Both the position numbers and the translations under genes were made by a program. The notes beneath the pieces were generated by a model. That model ran no database searches and had not been told where the DNA came from. It was given only the letters and a program-made list of their open reading frames with translations. Source: Nageia nagi (Eukaryota > Pinophyta). Taken from it: 64,000 nucleotides of DNA. Shown piece after piece: positions 57,801-63,582 of this stretch; position 1 is the stretch's first letter, and each line of letters begins with the position of its first letter. Location of the stretch: positions 19,530,001 through 19,594,000 of the forward strand of contig JBITNC010000001.1 in NCBI GenBank assembly GCA_050084985.1, given 5' to 3'.

Positions 57801-60444
57801 GAAAAAGAGGGCACACATCATTGGTGTGTTTGCAATAAACAATTTGCTATCTATTTTAATTTAACACTATGTATTTTTCATATTAGATGCAAAAAATATG
57901 TTGAGCTTTGTCTAAAATCATTTTTCTAATTTTATATTTGTTGTTTTTTTGCCAAATAATTGTCAAATCGCTGAATCTTATCAGCTTTGACCCAAACAAA
58001 TATTGGTTGAATCTGCATCTCATAACTATGGTACGTACAACAACATCGAGGTTTTGAGAAGGAAAAGAGAAATATGTATACAAGTTGAGCAAGACCTTGT
58101 ATGGCCTCAATAAAGCACCAAGCGCTTGGTATGCCGTGAAAGACAGATATTTTCAACAAAGTGGCTTCAAGAGGAGCAAGAGTGAGCCTACCATCTACTA
58201 CAAGAAAGAAGGTAATGATATTCGTGTTGTATGTAGATGAATTCAAGAATGCTACGATGAACAAGTTTGAAATGAAAGATTTGGGGTTGACACATTTACT
58301 TTCTTACAATGGAGGCTCATCAACATGAGTATGATTTTTTTTGTCAAACTAAGTATCTAAAAGATATGTTCAAAAAGTATGGTATGGAGAATCGCAAACC
58401 AATTCCACTCCTATTGCTCATGAAGAACTATTGTGCAAGAGTGATGAGCTAAGAAAGTAGATATGATTGATTATAGGGGTATTGTAGGAAGTTTTATGTT
58501 TCTAATTTCCACTATACCAAACATTGTTCATGTTGTTTCACATGTTTCAAGGTACACAAGTGAACCATCTCCAGTTCATTTGACGATTGCCAAGAGAATC
58601 TTGAGGCATGTGAAAGGCATTCTTGATTTTGGCATTCATTATGATGCAACTAAGGACATGGACCTAGTTGGTTTCAATGATACTGATTGGAGAAGCAACT
58701 TGGATGACCGGAAATCTACTTCTGAAAATTGTTTTTCTACTTCTGAAAATTGTTTTTCTCTTGGTTCCAAATTGATCACTTGGAGCTCAAAGAAGCAAGC
58801 ATCGATTGTTCTTTCCTCCACAAAAGATGAGTATATATTGCAATCACCTCAGCTGATACACAAACTTTTGTGGCATGGGAAGGTGTTGGAGGGGATTGGT
58901 AAGAAACAATGTAATCCCACTATCATTTTTTGTGATAATATAGAAGCAATTTAGTTGGCAAAGAATCTAGTCCATCATTTTCAATTTAAGCATTTTAATT
59001 TTAAGCATTATTTCATCCATGACATGATGCAAAAGCAGGAAATTGAGTTGAAGTATTGTTTTACTCAAGATCAGATTGTTGATGTATTCACAAAAGGAGT
59101 TGGCAAAGTTCAGCTCCTTAAGCTTAGAGACAGCTTAATAAGCCCCCTCAACATCAAGGGGGAAAATGTTGGAAACATGATGCTAATCAAACATGAAGAA
59201 GACAAATCAAACTCATGTTTTTTGTAATCTACAACTGCCCATTTCAAGATTGTAATTGTAACTACTATATTCTCTTTTATTACAGTTGAGAAGAAGCATT
59301 TATAACCGAAAAGAAGACAAATAGTCATCCCCAATGCATGCAATACTTGAGAGTTGGTTGATTGATGTAGTGTGTGTGGCAGAGAAGCTGGTGGTATGAG
59401 TTGTTGTGAATTAACTTGTCTTATAACTATTGTTGTGCGAATGAACAATAATGAAATCATTGATGCTCCATCCTGCATTAAGTTTTTGTTATATATATAT
59501 ATTGAATCTGGTTTATTTTTGCTGTTCGTTCATAATGCTAATCTGCAAATGTAATCTTGTTTTAGCACATTTCTAGAACACCCGCGATATGCCTATCAAA
59601 ATTTCAAAATGCATGCAATCTACCTATCACAGTCACAAATCCCCTGCGATCTGGTTTCTAAGCATTGTCAAGTGTTATGAGGATTACTGAGTGTTGTTTT
59701 GGTCCTCTGTTATCACTTAAGGGGTCGAAATCCCCATATTTCATAGCAAGCTCACTCCATAATGGTGGCTTATGACCTTGCCTCAGAAATATAAAGGAAA
59801 TTATATTTAGAATCCATTAAGATGAATGGCGTTGCTTGTTAATTACTTTGATGTTGATGGTGATAATGTAGTTCTGTATTATTTCCAGCGCTCTGAATGG
59901 ATGGATTGGTGAAGATGTAACCCCGCTGACCTTCACTGATCTCTTAAAAATCTGACCTCTGGTCTAGAATTTCTACCCAAAGTAACTAGTACAAATACTT
60001 CACAAGTAACTCATATTGCCAACCCAAAACTTAAAGGCAGGTTTCTAACTGAACCAAAACCTCCTGATGAAAGAAAACAGTCCTCCAAATATCTTGGAAA
60101 TCCTGAAAACAAAAACAATCAGAATCTATCCACATTGTAACTAGAAGTATTTCTCCCCATAAGAACCTCAATAGGATTTTTTGCTACTGCTTAATCATAT
60201 ATTAAATACTCTTTTTTTTAATATTTTTACAGCAGAACGGAAAGATTTAACCTAGCTACTTGCTCATTTCCCAAAACCCTCATCGAAACCTATAGAAGTC
60301 TTCAAATTCGGGACCGAAAGAAACCCAAAAACCTATTTCGTATAAATATTCAAATATCTGAAATAAACACTTAAAATTTATAGAAAATAAGTGCTAAAAG
60401 AGGATAGATTACCTGATACGCTCTCCTTGACGCCCCTTCACCAT
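30840..60444 (-). CDS. RPL35A: cytosolic 60S ribosomal protein eL33 (RPL35A), four exons, 29-kb first intron
   Basis: Coding exons (minus): 60444-60413, 31385-31350, 31231-31003, 30899-30840, giving 32+36+229+60 = 357 nt, 118 codons plus stop counted within. eL33 is a small protein of the large ribosomal subunit. The product has the family's conserved blocks in order: start [90 protein letters not shown]. All introns are GT/AG and split codons correctly, so this is not a processed copy. Oddities: several changes at usually fixed positions (Y-S-C for Y-R-C, V-R-R-P for V-T-R-P) and six extra residues at the C-terminus. It could be a divergent paralogue or an ageing copy, and expression needs proof. 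Exon calls 1-4 are mutually supporting. Confidence 0.88.
30900..31002 (-). other. eL33 intron 3 (103 bp)
   Basis: Donor GTATGT directly after the ATG codon for the Met of PPKSM; acceptor AG at 30901-30900. Reading through it would replace the conserved C-terminus with a short nonsense tail. Confidence 0.85.
31003..31231 (-). CDS. RPL35A: eL33 exon 3 (main body)
   Basis: 229 bp encoding from the second base of the Arg in Y-K-R-S-K to the Met of PPKSM. It carries the RNA-contacting basic core of the protein, with [20 protein letters not shown] and [20 protein letters not shown] readable without a stop. Confidence 0.92.
31232..31349 (-). other. eL33 intron 2 (118 bp)
   Basis: Donor GTATAA, acceptor tgtatctgacAG with a T-rich tract before it. 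It splits the Arg codon CG|A between exons 2 and 3. Confidence 0.85.
31350..31385 (-). CDS. RPL35A: eL33 exon 2 (36 bp)
   Basis: A very small exon encoding [11 protein letters not shown] plus split Arg codons at both ends. Acceptor tctatatgtAG, donor GTATAA. Confidence 0.88.
32277..32281. repeat. target-site duplication GCAAG (left)
   Basis: GCAAG at 32277-32281 and 59746-59750 bracket the intronic copia element exactly. Confidence 0.8.
32282..32839 (+). repeat. 5' LTR of intronic copia element
   Basis: Starts TATTGGAATTG (TG eroded to TA; the 3' copy has TGTTGGAAACATG) and ends tatttcaca. Aligns with 59167-59745, sharing caaacatgaagaagacaaat and ttggtcctctgtt..tca blocks. Confidence 0.85.
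32842..32853 (+). other. primer-binding site, perfect initiator tRNA-Met complement
   Basis: TGGTATCAGAGC, two bases after the LTR. The segment tagctggtcttagcttggagtgaa that follows is duplicated in tandem at about 32855-32905. Confidence 0.9.
32991..33430 (+). pseudogene. copia gag N-terminal remnant
   Basis: From the ATG at 32991: [20 protein letters not shown], then W-S-I-K-M-R. After a frame slip it reads [14 protein letters not shown]-type sequence and [20 protein letters not shown], the UBN2 gag core. Stops are frequent. The sequence then runs into a short tandem repeat (33320-33425) and the border of the minus-strand insertion. Confidence 0.75.
33320..33425. repeat. three copies of a 19-bp repeat in gag
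   Basis: gttctcaccgctgtgcaag at 33320-33338 (one mismatch), 33339-33357 and 33407-33425. Between copies 2 and 3 lies a second small duplication (acgaaagat twice). Confidence 0.85.
34300..36887 (-). pseudogene. C-terminal part of the unknown ORF: basic/acidic tail and coiled coil
   Basis: Minus-strand frames continue the ORF interrupted by the solo [23 protein letters not shown] near 36880, then the 155-codon frame 36645-36178 ([20 protein letters not shown]). A low-complexity part follows with [20 protein letters not shown] and an acidic [12 protein letters not shown] near 35600. Next comes a heptad-like stretch near 35050-34870 ([37 protein letters not shown]) that looks like a coiled coil. 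A few stops and shifts are present. No known domain; the charged tail plus coiled coil suggest a structural or nucleic-acid-binding protein. Confidence 0.5.
36888..36892. repeat. target-site duplication CCTTC (left)
   Basis: CCTTC at 36888-36892 and 40027-40031 flank the solo LTR exactly. Confidence 0.8.
36893..40026 (+). mobile_element. 3.1-kb solo LTR of a gypsy-like family
   Basis: Begins TGTTGTGACTAAACACAAC (6-bp hairpin) and ends CCCCCAACA, so TGTTG/CAACA are inverted termini, with a CCTTC duplication outside. Removing it restores the unknown minus-strand ORF (reading into [10 protein letters not shown]). No coding domain. U3 contains 14 palindromic repeats (37.2-38.7 kb). A TATA-like tattaatagccc at about 39117 follows the array, and the remaining 900 bp would be R/U5. 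A solo LTR of this kind arises by recombination between the two LTRs of a full element. Confidence 0.8.
37205..38705. repeat. array of about 14 imperfect palindromes (type 1)
   Basis: The core aaagacaaaatcttgtcttt recurs with small changes at about 37213, 37323, 37438, 37548, 37697, 37757, 37829, 37892, 38018, 38092, 38236, 38386, 38457 and 38673. The inner arms AAAGACAA/TTGTCTTT surround AATC, and most copies have outer GCATG..CATGC arms. Spacing is irregular (60-215 bp) with unrelated sequence between, so it is not a simple tandem repeat. Confidence 0.85.
40053..40793 (-). CDS. N-terminal part of the unknown ORF (246 codons)
   Basis: The longest open frame in the window outside the host gene. 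It reads from M at 40793 ([20 protein letters not shown]) through [40 protein letters not shown] and [20 protein letters not shown], rich in charged residues and aromatics. In-frame sequence continues upstream ([14 protein letters not shown], then a stop) to a splice-acceptor-like tttgttttgcag at about 40860. The frame ends at a stop just before the solo LTR boundary; beyond the LTR the reading continues at 36887. I recognise no family. It may be the protein of a non-autonomous gypsy-like family or a gag too diverged to identify. Confidence 0.5.
   Translation of the reverse strand: MIEPTRIEFAKENPEDPLKEAKFKNNLSNIRDTYCSHTDPSQTLQSINELEKNQMLNQVICNFGLATTTLILFATPFPELCYEVDRHANYKTRALYDTDGNKILYFSPKGIEEAFKWSDERVIYTEKDFLDYYEKSQRAGDFIRDWLESESKEFTRNKLINAKRQHFYPTVSMTISMLSRVTGKEDDLKFRKGFTDFIAVIKNRQRIRWSKVISDSLLHSSKRFHMNSYLVYSFSMVKIESRCMQT
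40860..41480 (-). other. leader or LTR sequence of the minus-strand element
   Basis: Between the ORF start and the palindrome array. Contains one possible extra palindrome (gcatgccatg..gcatgcgcac near 41036-41085). No ORF of note. Confidence 0.35.
41495..42560. repeat. array of about 8 imperfect palindromes (type 2)
   Basis: Units built as ggtggtcgcatg - aaaaagatgcaaatgtgac - catgcgacca occur near 41498, 41686, 41792, 41899, 42016, 42205, 42320 and 42497, each followed by 50-130 bp of unrelated sequence. Outer arms GGTCGCATG and CATGCGACC are reverse complements. The arm sequence differs from the type-1 array except for the GCATG core and the central AAAAAGA. Confidence 0.85.
42862..43260 (+). 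pseudogene. copia gag C-terminal part with zinc knuckle
   Basis: After the minus-strand insertion the copia frame resumes: [20 protein letters not shown] and [18 protein letters not shown], the end of UBN2 gag. A Ser/Arg-rich linker ([20 protein letters not shown]) and QCYN-stop-K..GHFEKE follow, a CCHC knuckle with its second Cys lost to a stop. Confidence 0.75.
43382..43500. repeat. short AT-rich tandem duplication in copia protease region
   Basis: The unit atatttataaatactaaagg(taag) occurs about three times with partial further copies, interrupting the protease frame. Confidence 0.7.
43888..44068. mobile_element. about 180-bp GC-rich insertion in integrase
   Basis: Between LQLVYY and DMCGPMQ of copia integrase lies a segment much richer in G+C than its surroundings. 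It has gggaacg and gggaac repeats on both sides of a short AT-rich middle and an internal ggggaacatgttcc near-palindrome. The termini are not clear. It may be a small non-autonomous element or filler DNA. Confidence 0.4.
44601..44605. repeat. target-site duplication GATCC (left)
   Basis: GATCC at 44601-44605 and 56538-56542. Removing the element and one copy rejoins the copia linker ('EDD-EDP') to D-P-K-G-E of reverse transcriptase. Confidence 0.75.
44606..48185 (+). repeat. 5' LTR (3.58 kb) of the gypsy-like element
   Basis: Opens TATTGTACCCACACAA and closes catcccatca. Order: hairpin opening, array of about nine palindromes (45.0-46.45 kb), TATA-like cttataaatacaagcc at 46329, long R/U5. 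The 3' LTR lacks about 300 bp of the array (counterpart of 45840-46140). Confidence 0.8.
45005..46450. repeat. array of about 9 imperfect palindromes (type 3)
   Basis: Units of 55-60 bp with outer arms taggcgc/gcgccta and centre ctttggtgtcaccaaag (or variants ctttgatgtcatcaaag, ctttgacatcaccaaag) occur near 45010, 45170, 45340 (partial), 45480, 45660, 45840, 46030, 46215 and 46385, separated by 100-130 bp. Sequence between units is itself loosely repeated (caaatgcaaaatttga, aagggtcaaa), giving a period of about 170-190 bp. Confidence 0.85.
48191..48208 (+). other. candidate primer-binding site of the gypsy-like element
   Basis: TGGCGCTAGAAGGAGGGC begins five bases after the LTR end. TGGCGC-starting sites are usual in Tat/Athila-like gypsy elements; I cannot name the tRNA. 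Confidence 0.5.
48300..50400 (+). pseudogene. gag of the gypsy-like element
   Basis: Across several frames: [20 protein letters not shown] near 48740, WDQLEQAF near 48870, then open 48912-49106 with [39 protein letters not shown] and [14 protein letters not shown]. This is the gag domain of long gypsy elements. 49194-49550 is a low-complexity Asn/Ser/Thr/Pro linker. A Cys/His motif [15 protein letters not shown] follows near 49880. The tail, 50037-50399, is acidic ([20 protein letters not shown]). About five stops or shifts are present. Confidence 0.7.
50400..51255 (+). pseudogene. aspartic protease region of the gypsy-like element
   Basis: Near 50627 the frame reads [15 protein letters not shown]; protease relatives have D-S-G, so the catalytic Asp is Glu here. 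50694-51017 continues with [20 protein letters not shown] and [20 protein letters not shown], then [20 protein letters not shown], the extension usual in Tat/Athila-like protease. After 51255 no reverse transcriptase follows. Confidence 0.65.
51256..52365 (+). other. spacer where reverse transcriptase would be expected
   Basis: Some 1.1 kb without a retroelement domain. 51740-51970 (ttgagaaatgtaaactgtattctc..tatatatagcc) has the look of LTR or leader sequence but no partner was found. Confidence 0.45.
52366..56537 (+). repeat. 3' LTR of the gypsy-like element, split by a solo LTR
   Basis: Opens TATTGTTGTGCCCGCACAAC, in which GTTGTG/CACAAC form a perfect hairpin and the following CCCCAAAAT..ATTTTGGGG a second one. 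Matches 44606-48185 except for the insertion at 52773-53683 and the loss of part of the palindrome array. Confidence 0.8.
52773..53683 (-). mobile_element. solo LTR (911 bp), minus strand
   Basis: Precise insertion relative to the intact 5' LTR (compare about 45000). On the minus strand it starts TGTAACGTCCCAAAATATTT, a common gypsy LTR opening, and ends GTTTGTTTCA. Flanks are AGTTT and TGTTT, a 5-bp duplication with one mismatch. No ORF of interest. Confidence 0.7.
56538..56912 (+). pseudogene. copia reverse transcriptase N-terminal remnant (intronic element)
   Basis: [20 protein letters not shown] opens the linker before reverse transcriptase. Near 56640-56905, [20 protein letters not shown], then after shifts [26 protein letters not shown] and GYLEEEVFI are readable. 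The first catalytic Asp (in L-D-V) survives. Cut at about 56912 by a hAT fragment. Confidence 0.8.
56913..58044 (+). mobile_element. hAT DNA transposon fragment in reverse transcriptase
   Basis: The insert holds only the C-terminal part of a hAT transposase. [20 protein letters not shown] and [18 protein letters not shown] come first. The hallmark dimerisation motif near 57440-57570 reads [37 protein letters not shown]; in active relatives it is 'SSGCERNWS.F..IH.K.RNRL....L..LVYVHYNL'. The 94-codon frame 57478-57762 is open and ends in a stop. Terminal inverted repeats and an 8-bp duplication could not be located, so borders are set by loss of copia similarity (plus or minus 20 bp). Confidence 0.75.
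58045..59151 (+). pseudogene. copia reverse transcriptase C-part and RNase H remnant
   Basis: Resumes with [27 protein letters not shown] and [17 protein letters not shown]. The active site has decayed (VLYVDEF). The 163-codon frame 58463-58954 carries [56 protein letters not shown] and [10 protein letters not shown], the RNase H acidic motifs, with a duplicated T-S-E-N-C-F-S. 58955-59227 gives [20 protein letters not shown] and [12 protein letters not shown], the usual copia C-terminus. Confidence 0.88.
59152..59166 (+). other. polypurine tract (intronic copia element)
   Basis: catcaagggggaaaa directly before TGTTGGAAACATG. Confidence 0.85.
59167..59745 (+). repeat. 3' LTR of intronic copia element
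   Basis: TGTTGGAAACATG start, tatttcata end (CA eroded to TA), followed by the GCAAG duplication. Contains a (TA)n run near 59490. Confidence 0.85.
59751..60412 (-). other. 5' part of eL33 intron 1 (original intron sequence)
   Basis: Host intron sequence between exon 1 and the copia element. No ORF. It is less AT-biased than the flanks. Confidence 0.6.
60413..60444 (-). CDS. RPL35A: eL33 exon 1 coding part
   Basis: ATG at 60444-60442 in context gcaaaATGG, encoding [10 protein letters not shown] plus two bases of Arg, then donor GTAATC. The open frame extends upstream to another ATG at 60633, but the conserved family N-terminus begins at MVKG, so that start is chosen. The leader just upstream is rich in G/A and would be 5' UTR. 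Confidence 0.88.
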
Positions 60445-60484
60445 TTTGCCTCTTCTCTCTCCCTCACTCAAAACCCTTGAAAAT

Positions 60485-60600
60485 CTAAGAGACGGAAGTT
60501 CTGAGTTTTTTTTATAAATTGTTGTTTTCCTGTCTTCTATTTTAAAGAAAATTTGTGTTGAATTTTGAAGCTTCCCTAGTCTACAACAGTAATTGGCTCT
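60485..60600 (-). promoter_or_regulatory. putative eL33 core promoter: CCAAT, TATA, pyrimidine-rich start
   Basis: On the minus strand CCAAT (60596-60592) lies about 75 bp upstream of a TATA-like tttataaa (around 60518-60511). A pyrimidine-rich cttccgtctcttag at 60498-60485 follows and resembles the start region of ribosomal-protein genes. I see no clear telo-box or site II element. The spacing is a little tight for plants, so the start point is uncertain. Confidence 0.45.
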
Positions 60601-60659
60601 ATTGCCTAAAATTGACTTAACTAATGTAGTCAATTAATACTATGAGCTACAATAATAGG

Positions 60660-61660
60660 TAATTATTAATATTATGTGTTATAATGATTTAAAATTTAAA
60701 TGAGATAGGAAATTGATTATAAAAAAATATTAAATAATAAATGCATTAAATACATGATAATATGAAGAGGTTATTGTTATTGATTTGTAATGATCTTATT
60801 TAAAAATATTATGATGATTTGTTAATGTAATGATTATTGAAATAGTATATATTTGTTGAAGTGTAAATTTTGTAGATTTAATTTTGAATTTTGTTTAATT
60901 CTATATAATTTTAGTTCTTAGAAAATTCAAACATAATCTCATCTTTAGTAGGTAAGGTCATATTCAATAGGTGTGATTTTTCAATAATAGTATTTTTTTA
61001 ATAGAACAATATCAAAATGTTTTAGAAAAGAGGACATCAATATAATAGATCAATGTAGCATCAATATTGTAATTTTGAAGAACTTTTAATAGTTTTGGAA
61101 GGTAAAGTATTTAGTATTTTAAATCAAGGCATCGAATATGTTGTAATGAAAAGTTTTACTCTTATATATATGCTTCAGATGATGCTTATTTTCAATATGC
61201 ACACTATGATGAACTTGCATACATAAACTTAGTCATTAGATAGATTAATTCTTATTTTAAATTTAAAACTAATAAAAAAAGGAGCATTATAGTATTTTCA
61301 AAATCATTATAACATTCTTCAATGAATGAAATATGGGGGTCAAGGAAGAAATCAAATTTGAAGGGTTACTTCATTTTTCAAAGGTGAATTTCAATAAAGG
61401 CCTTCTTTAGTGAAGGTTTAAAAAATATTTGTAATGAACCTAACTATGAAAGAGAGCAAACTCATTCAAAATAATTACTCATCCATGATTAATCCTCGAG
61501 AAACTTCAATTTCACATCATTAATGCATCAACAATTATGAAAATACTTAAAGCAAATGCGAACATGCCACCAAACTTTCATATTAAAGTGCCAAACCAAT
61601 ATCATTTACCAAGATGAGCAAGTATAAGTAACAAATGAGCACAAATGATGCCTAAAAGAG
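60660..61660. other. upstream region of eL33, no gene seen
   Basis: Very AT-rich; no coding frame worth calling. Confidence 0.45.
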
Positions 61661-61671
61661 GGGCTACCATG

Positions 61672-62366
61672 TTAGGGGTTGAAATGAATAAGTTTGAATG
61701 CTCAACAAATATCTCTTGGTCCTCCACAGTTGGATGACTTTCCTAGAAGCCTATAGGGATGCAAGATGCACCAAAGTGACTTTTAGGGTTGGATGCCTCA
61801 CCTAATGCGTAAGTTTGAAATCTAATGAAGCTCAATTTTGAACCCTAAATGGATCCACCAATGGAAGACTTGAGGCTTTTCATCATCAAGTCTTTTGCAC
61901 TAAGAGGGTTTTTGTCACTAAGGTTTACTCTTGTAGGTTTATGTCCACAAGAGATGGAGAAGCAAACTACTCTAGAAAAGAAGAAAAAGATGATTTAATA
62001 ATGGTCTTGAAATGGGGGCATTCCTTCCTTATATAAACAAACATCTCTCCATAAGTGACATGGTCAACTTGCCTTGGGAATAAAAGTATTTTCATAATGG
62101 TCAACCTTCCTAGATGTTTTATTCTCACCTCAAAATTACAAATTACAATGCTATACTTGGGCATCCCATCTTGGGTTCACAAATTTTAGATTATTTAAAA
62201 AAATGATATTTAATAATACCAAAAATATCAAATATGACTCATAATTACAAAAATTACTCCTAACTACAAAAATCACACCTAACTATCACAAAGAGAGGGG
62301 TGTCCCACTCCAAATGGTCCAATAAAATGTTACAATGCAAAAATGAGTGATATGGGGGATATTACA
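61672..62366 (-). repeat. 3' LTR of a second chromovirus (far end uncertain)
   Basis: Minus-strand start TGTAATATCCCCCATATCAC directly after a purine tract (gagaggggcaaact). A TATA box (TATATAAGG) lies at 62036-62028 on the same strand. The far end is only a guess near cccctaaca at about 61672. Confidence 0.5.
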
Positions 62367-62369
62367 AGT

Positions 62370-62580
62370 TTGCCCCTCTCGAATTGCTTATCCCTAAGCA
62401 ATTTAGGGCTGGATGTGGAAGGATTTCATATCCTTCCCATCTTGCATCTTCAACTAGCAATCCCTACCAATTTATTAAGTATTCACTTATGATCTTGTTT
62501 TGCAACTTCTTCTCCTTAATATCCATGATGACAAGAGCAACTAAGAGTACAAAGAACAAAGTGAAAGCCACCAAGACTAT
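62370..62580 (-). pseudogene. chromodomain end of a second chromovirus
   Basis: Minus strand: VIMDIKEKKLQNKIISEYLI, N-W-stop-G, then LLVEDARWEGYEILPHPALN and a short tail before the polypurine tract. The pattern 'yLIkWkGl...daTWE....l...P' is that of chromodomains at the end of chromovirus polyproteins. The central Lys codon is now a stop. Upstream integrase and reverse transcriptase are not recognisable to the right, so the element is truncated. Confidence 0.65.
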
Positions 62581-62589
62581 AAATGCAAC

Positions 62590-63580
62590 ACTCATCATAT
62601 CATGGTGAACTCTAAAGCCTTGTTCCTAATAAATAATTACAAAGAGCGATGTTACAAATAAGAGGAATGAGGATTATTTTCAAAATTATTTCCAAACTTC
62701 ATATGCATGCAATTTCTCACTCTCTAAGCTTTTGTTGAATTTTGATGTTGATCAAACTTCATTATTATTCCACCAAGTGTTGTAATATGGAGGATCATAT
62801 TGCTTAACAATTTCATCCAACCCCATTAGAAGAATTGCCTCTTTTATTCCCTTCCCAGTTTGAATGTTGTTAGGCCTTTGAAAATTATCAACAAGTGAAA
62901 AAGGAGGTATTTCATTATTTTCCCTTATTTATTTTAAGAAACCATCTTAAAAATATGCAACTAATAACAAAAATATAATGGATCAAGTTTAATTTTTTAA
63001 TAATAGGAGTGTTTATTATTTATACAAACTCCTTAATTACTTAAAAAGTTTAACTATCATTATTTTCTAGAGTTATGCATTAAATTTTTTTGGTAAGACT
63101 AGCACTAACAATTATCAACTCCACACAAATGGGGTTGAAAAGAAGAATTGAATTTGTTGTATCCTCCATGACTCATTCTAAAATGTGTTTTCCTATCCAA
63201 GCACTTGTTGCCTTGCCCAACCCCTTTTACGAAGTTGAAATATCCTTTCAATATTATTATACGATGTAGCTAAATGTGCAAAATTAGGACTAAATTGAAC
63301 ACCAAAAATGTTGAGATCTTTTGTTTCCCATAAGGTATCACCACATATCAATCTCTCCCTTTTCTTAGTTGTAGTAGCTATGTTGTTGATATCACCAAAG
63401 CAAATCTAAGTGCAAGATTAACAATGGAATGCCTCATTTTCTAATTGTTCAAAAAACCACTACTCACATGAAAAGTTTTTGATCCGAAAAGGATATGAAA
63501 GTTGATATTTTTAGGACCAAGGGTTATACTAGATATTTATGTGCTTAGATATTAATATATATTGAAAATCTAGTTATCTA
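62590..63580. other. region without a supported gene
   Basis: One minus-strand frame at about 62905-62755 reads GKGIKEAILLMGLDEIVKQY and PPYYNTWWNNNEV before a stop. It looks protein-like but I do not recognise it, and it has no start codon in frame. The rest is AT-rich. Confidence 0.3.
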
Positions 63581-63582
63581 AT

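Larger units (their letters stand above)
32282..59745 (+). mobile_element. Ty1/copia retrotransposon in eL33 intron 1, with nested insertions
   Basis: LTRs of 558 and 579 bp, a perfect initiator tRNA-Met primer-binding site, a polypurine tract and a GCAAG duplication define one insertion, antisense to eL33. The 27.5 kb reduce to about 5 kb of copia after removing three insertions (about 33.43-42.86, 44.606-56.537 and about 56.91-58.04 kb). Gag, protease, integrase, reverse transcriptase and RNase H pieces appear in copia order. The LTRs have many substitutions, so this is the oldest layer in the intron. It is not active. Confidence 0.9.
31386..60412 (-). other. eL33 intron 1, 29,027 bp
   Basis: Donor AG|GTAATC at 60412, acceptor tatatgtAG at 31387-31386, splitting the Arg codon AG|G. 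The original intron survives as 31386-32281 and 59746-60412; everything between is a copia element with nested insertions and a GCAAG duplication. Without it the intron would be about 1,558 bp. Giant transposon-filled introns are known in conifers (general knowledge). Confidence 0.85.

Noticed and set aside
60409-60633. 74-codon ORF starting at an upstream ATG in frame with eL33 exon 1
   Set aside because: The conserved eL33 N-terminus begins at the inner ATG. The upstream part covers the TATA-like and leader region and has no family match.
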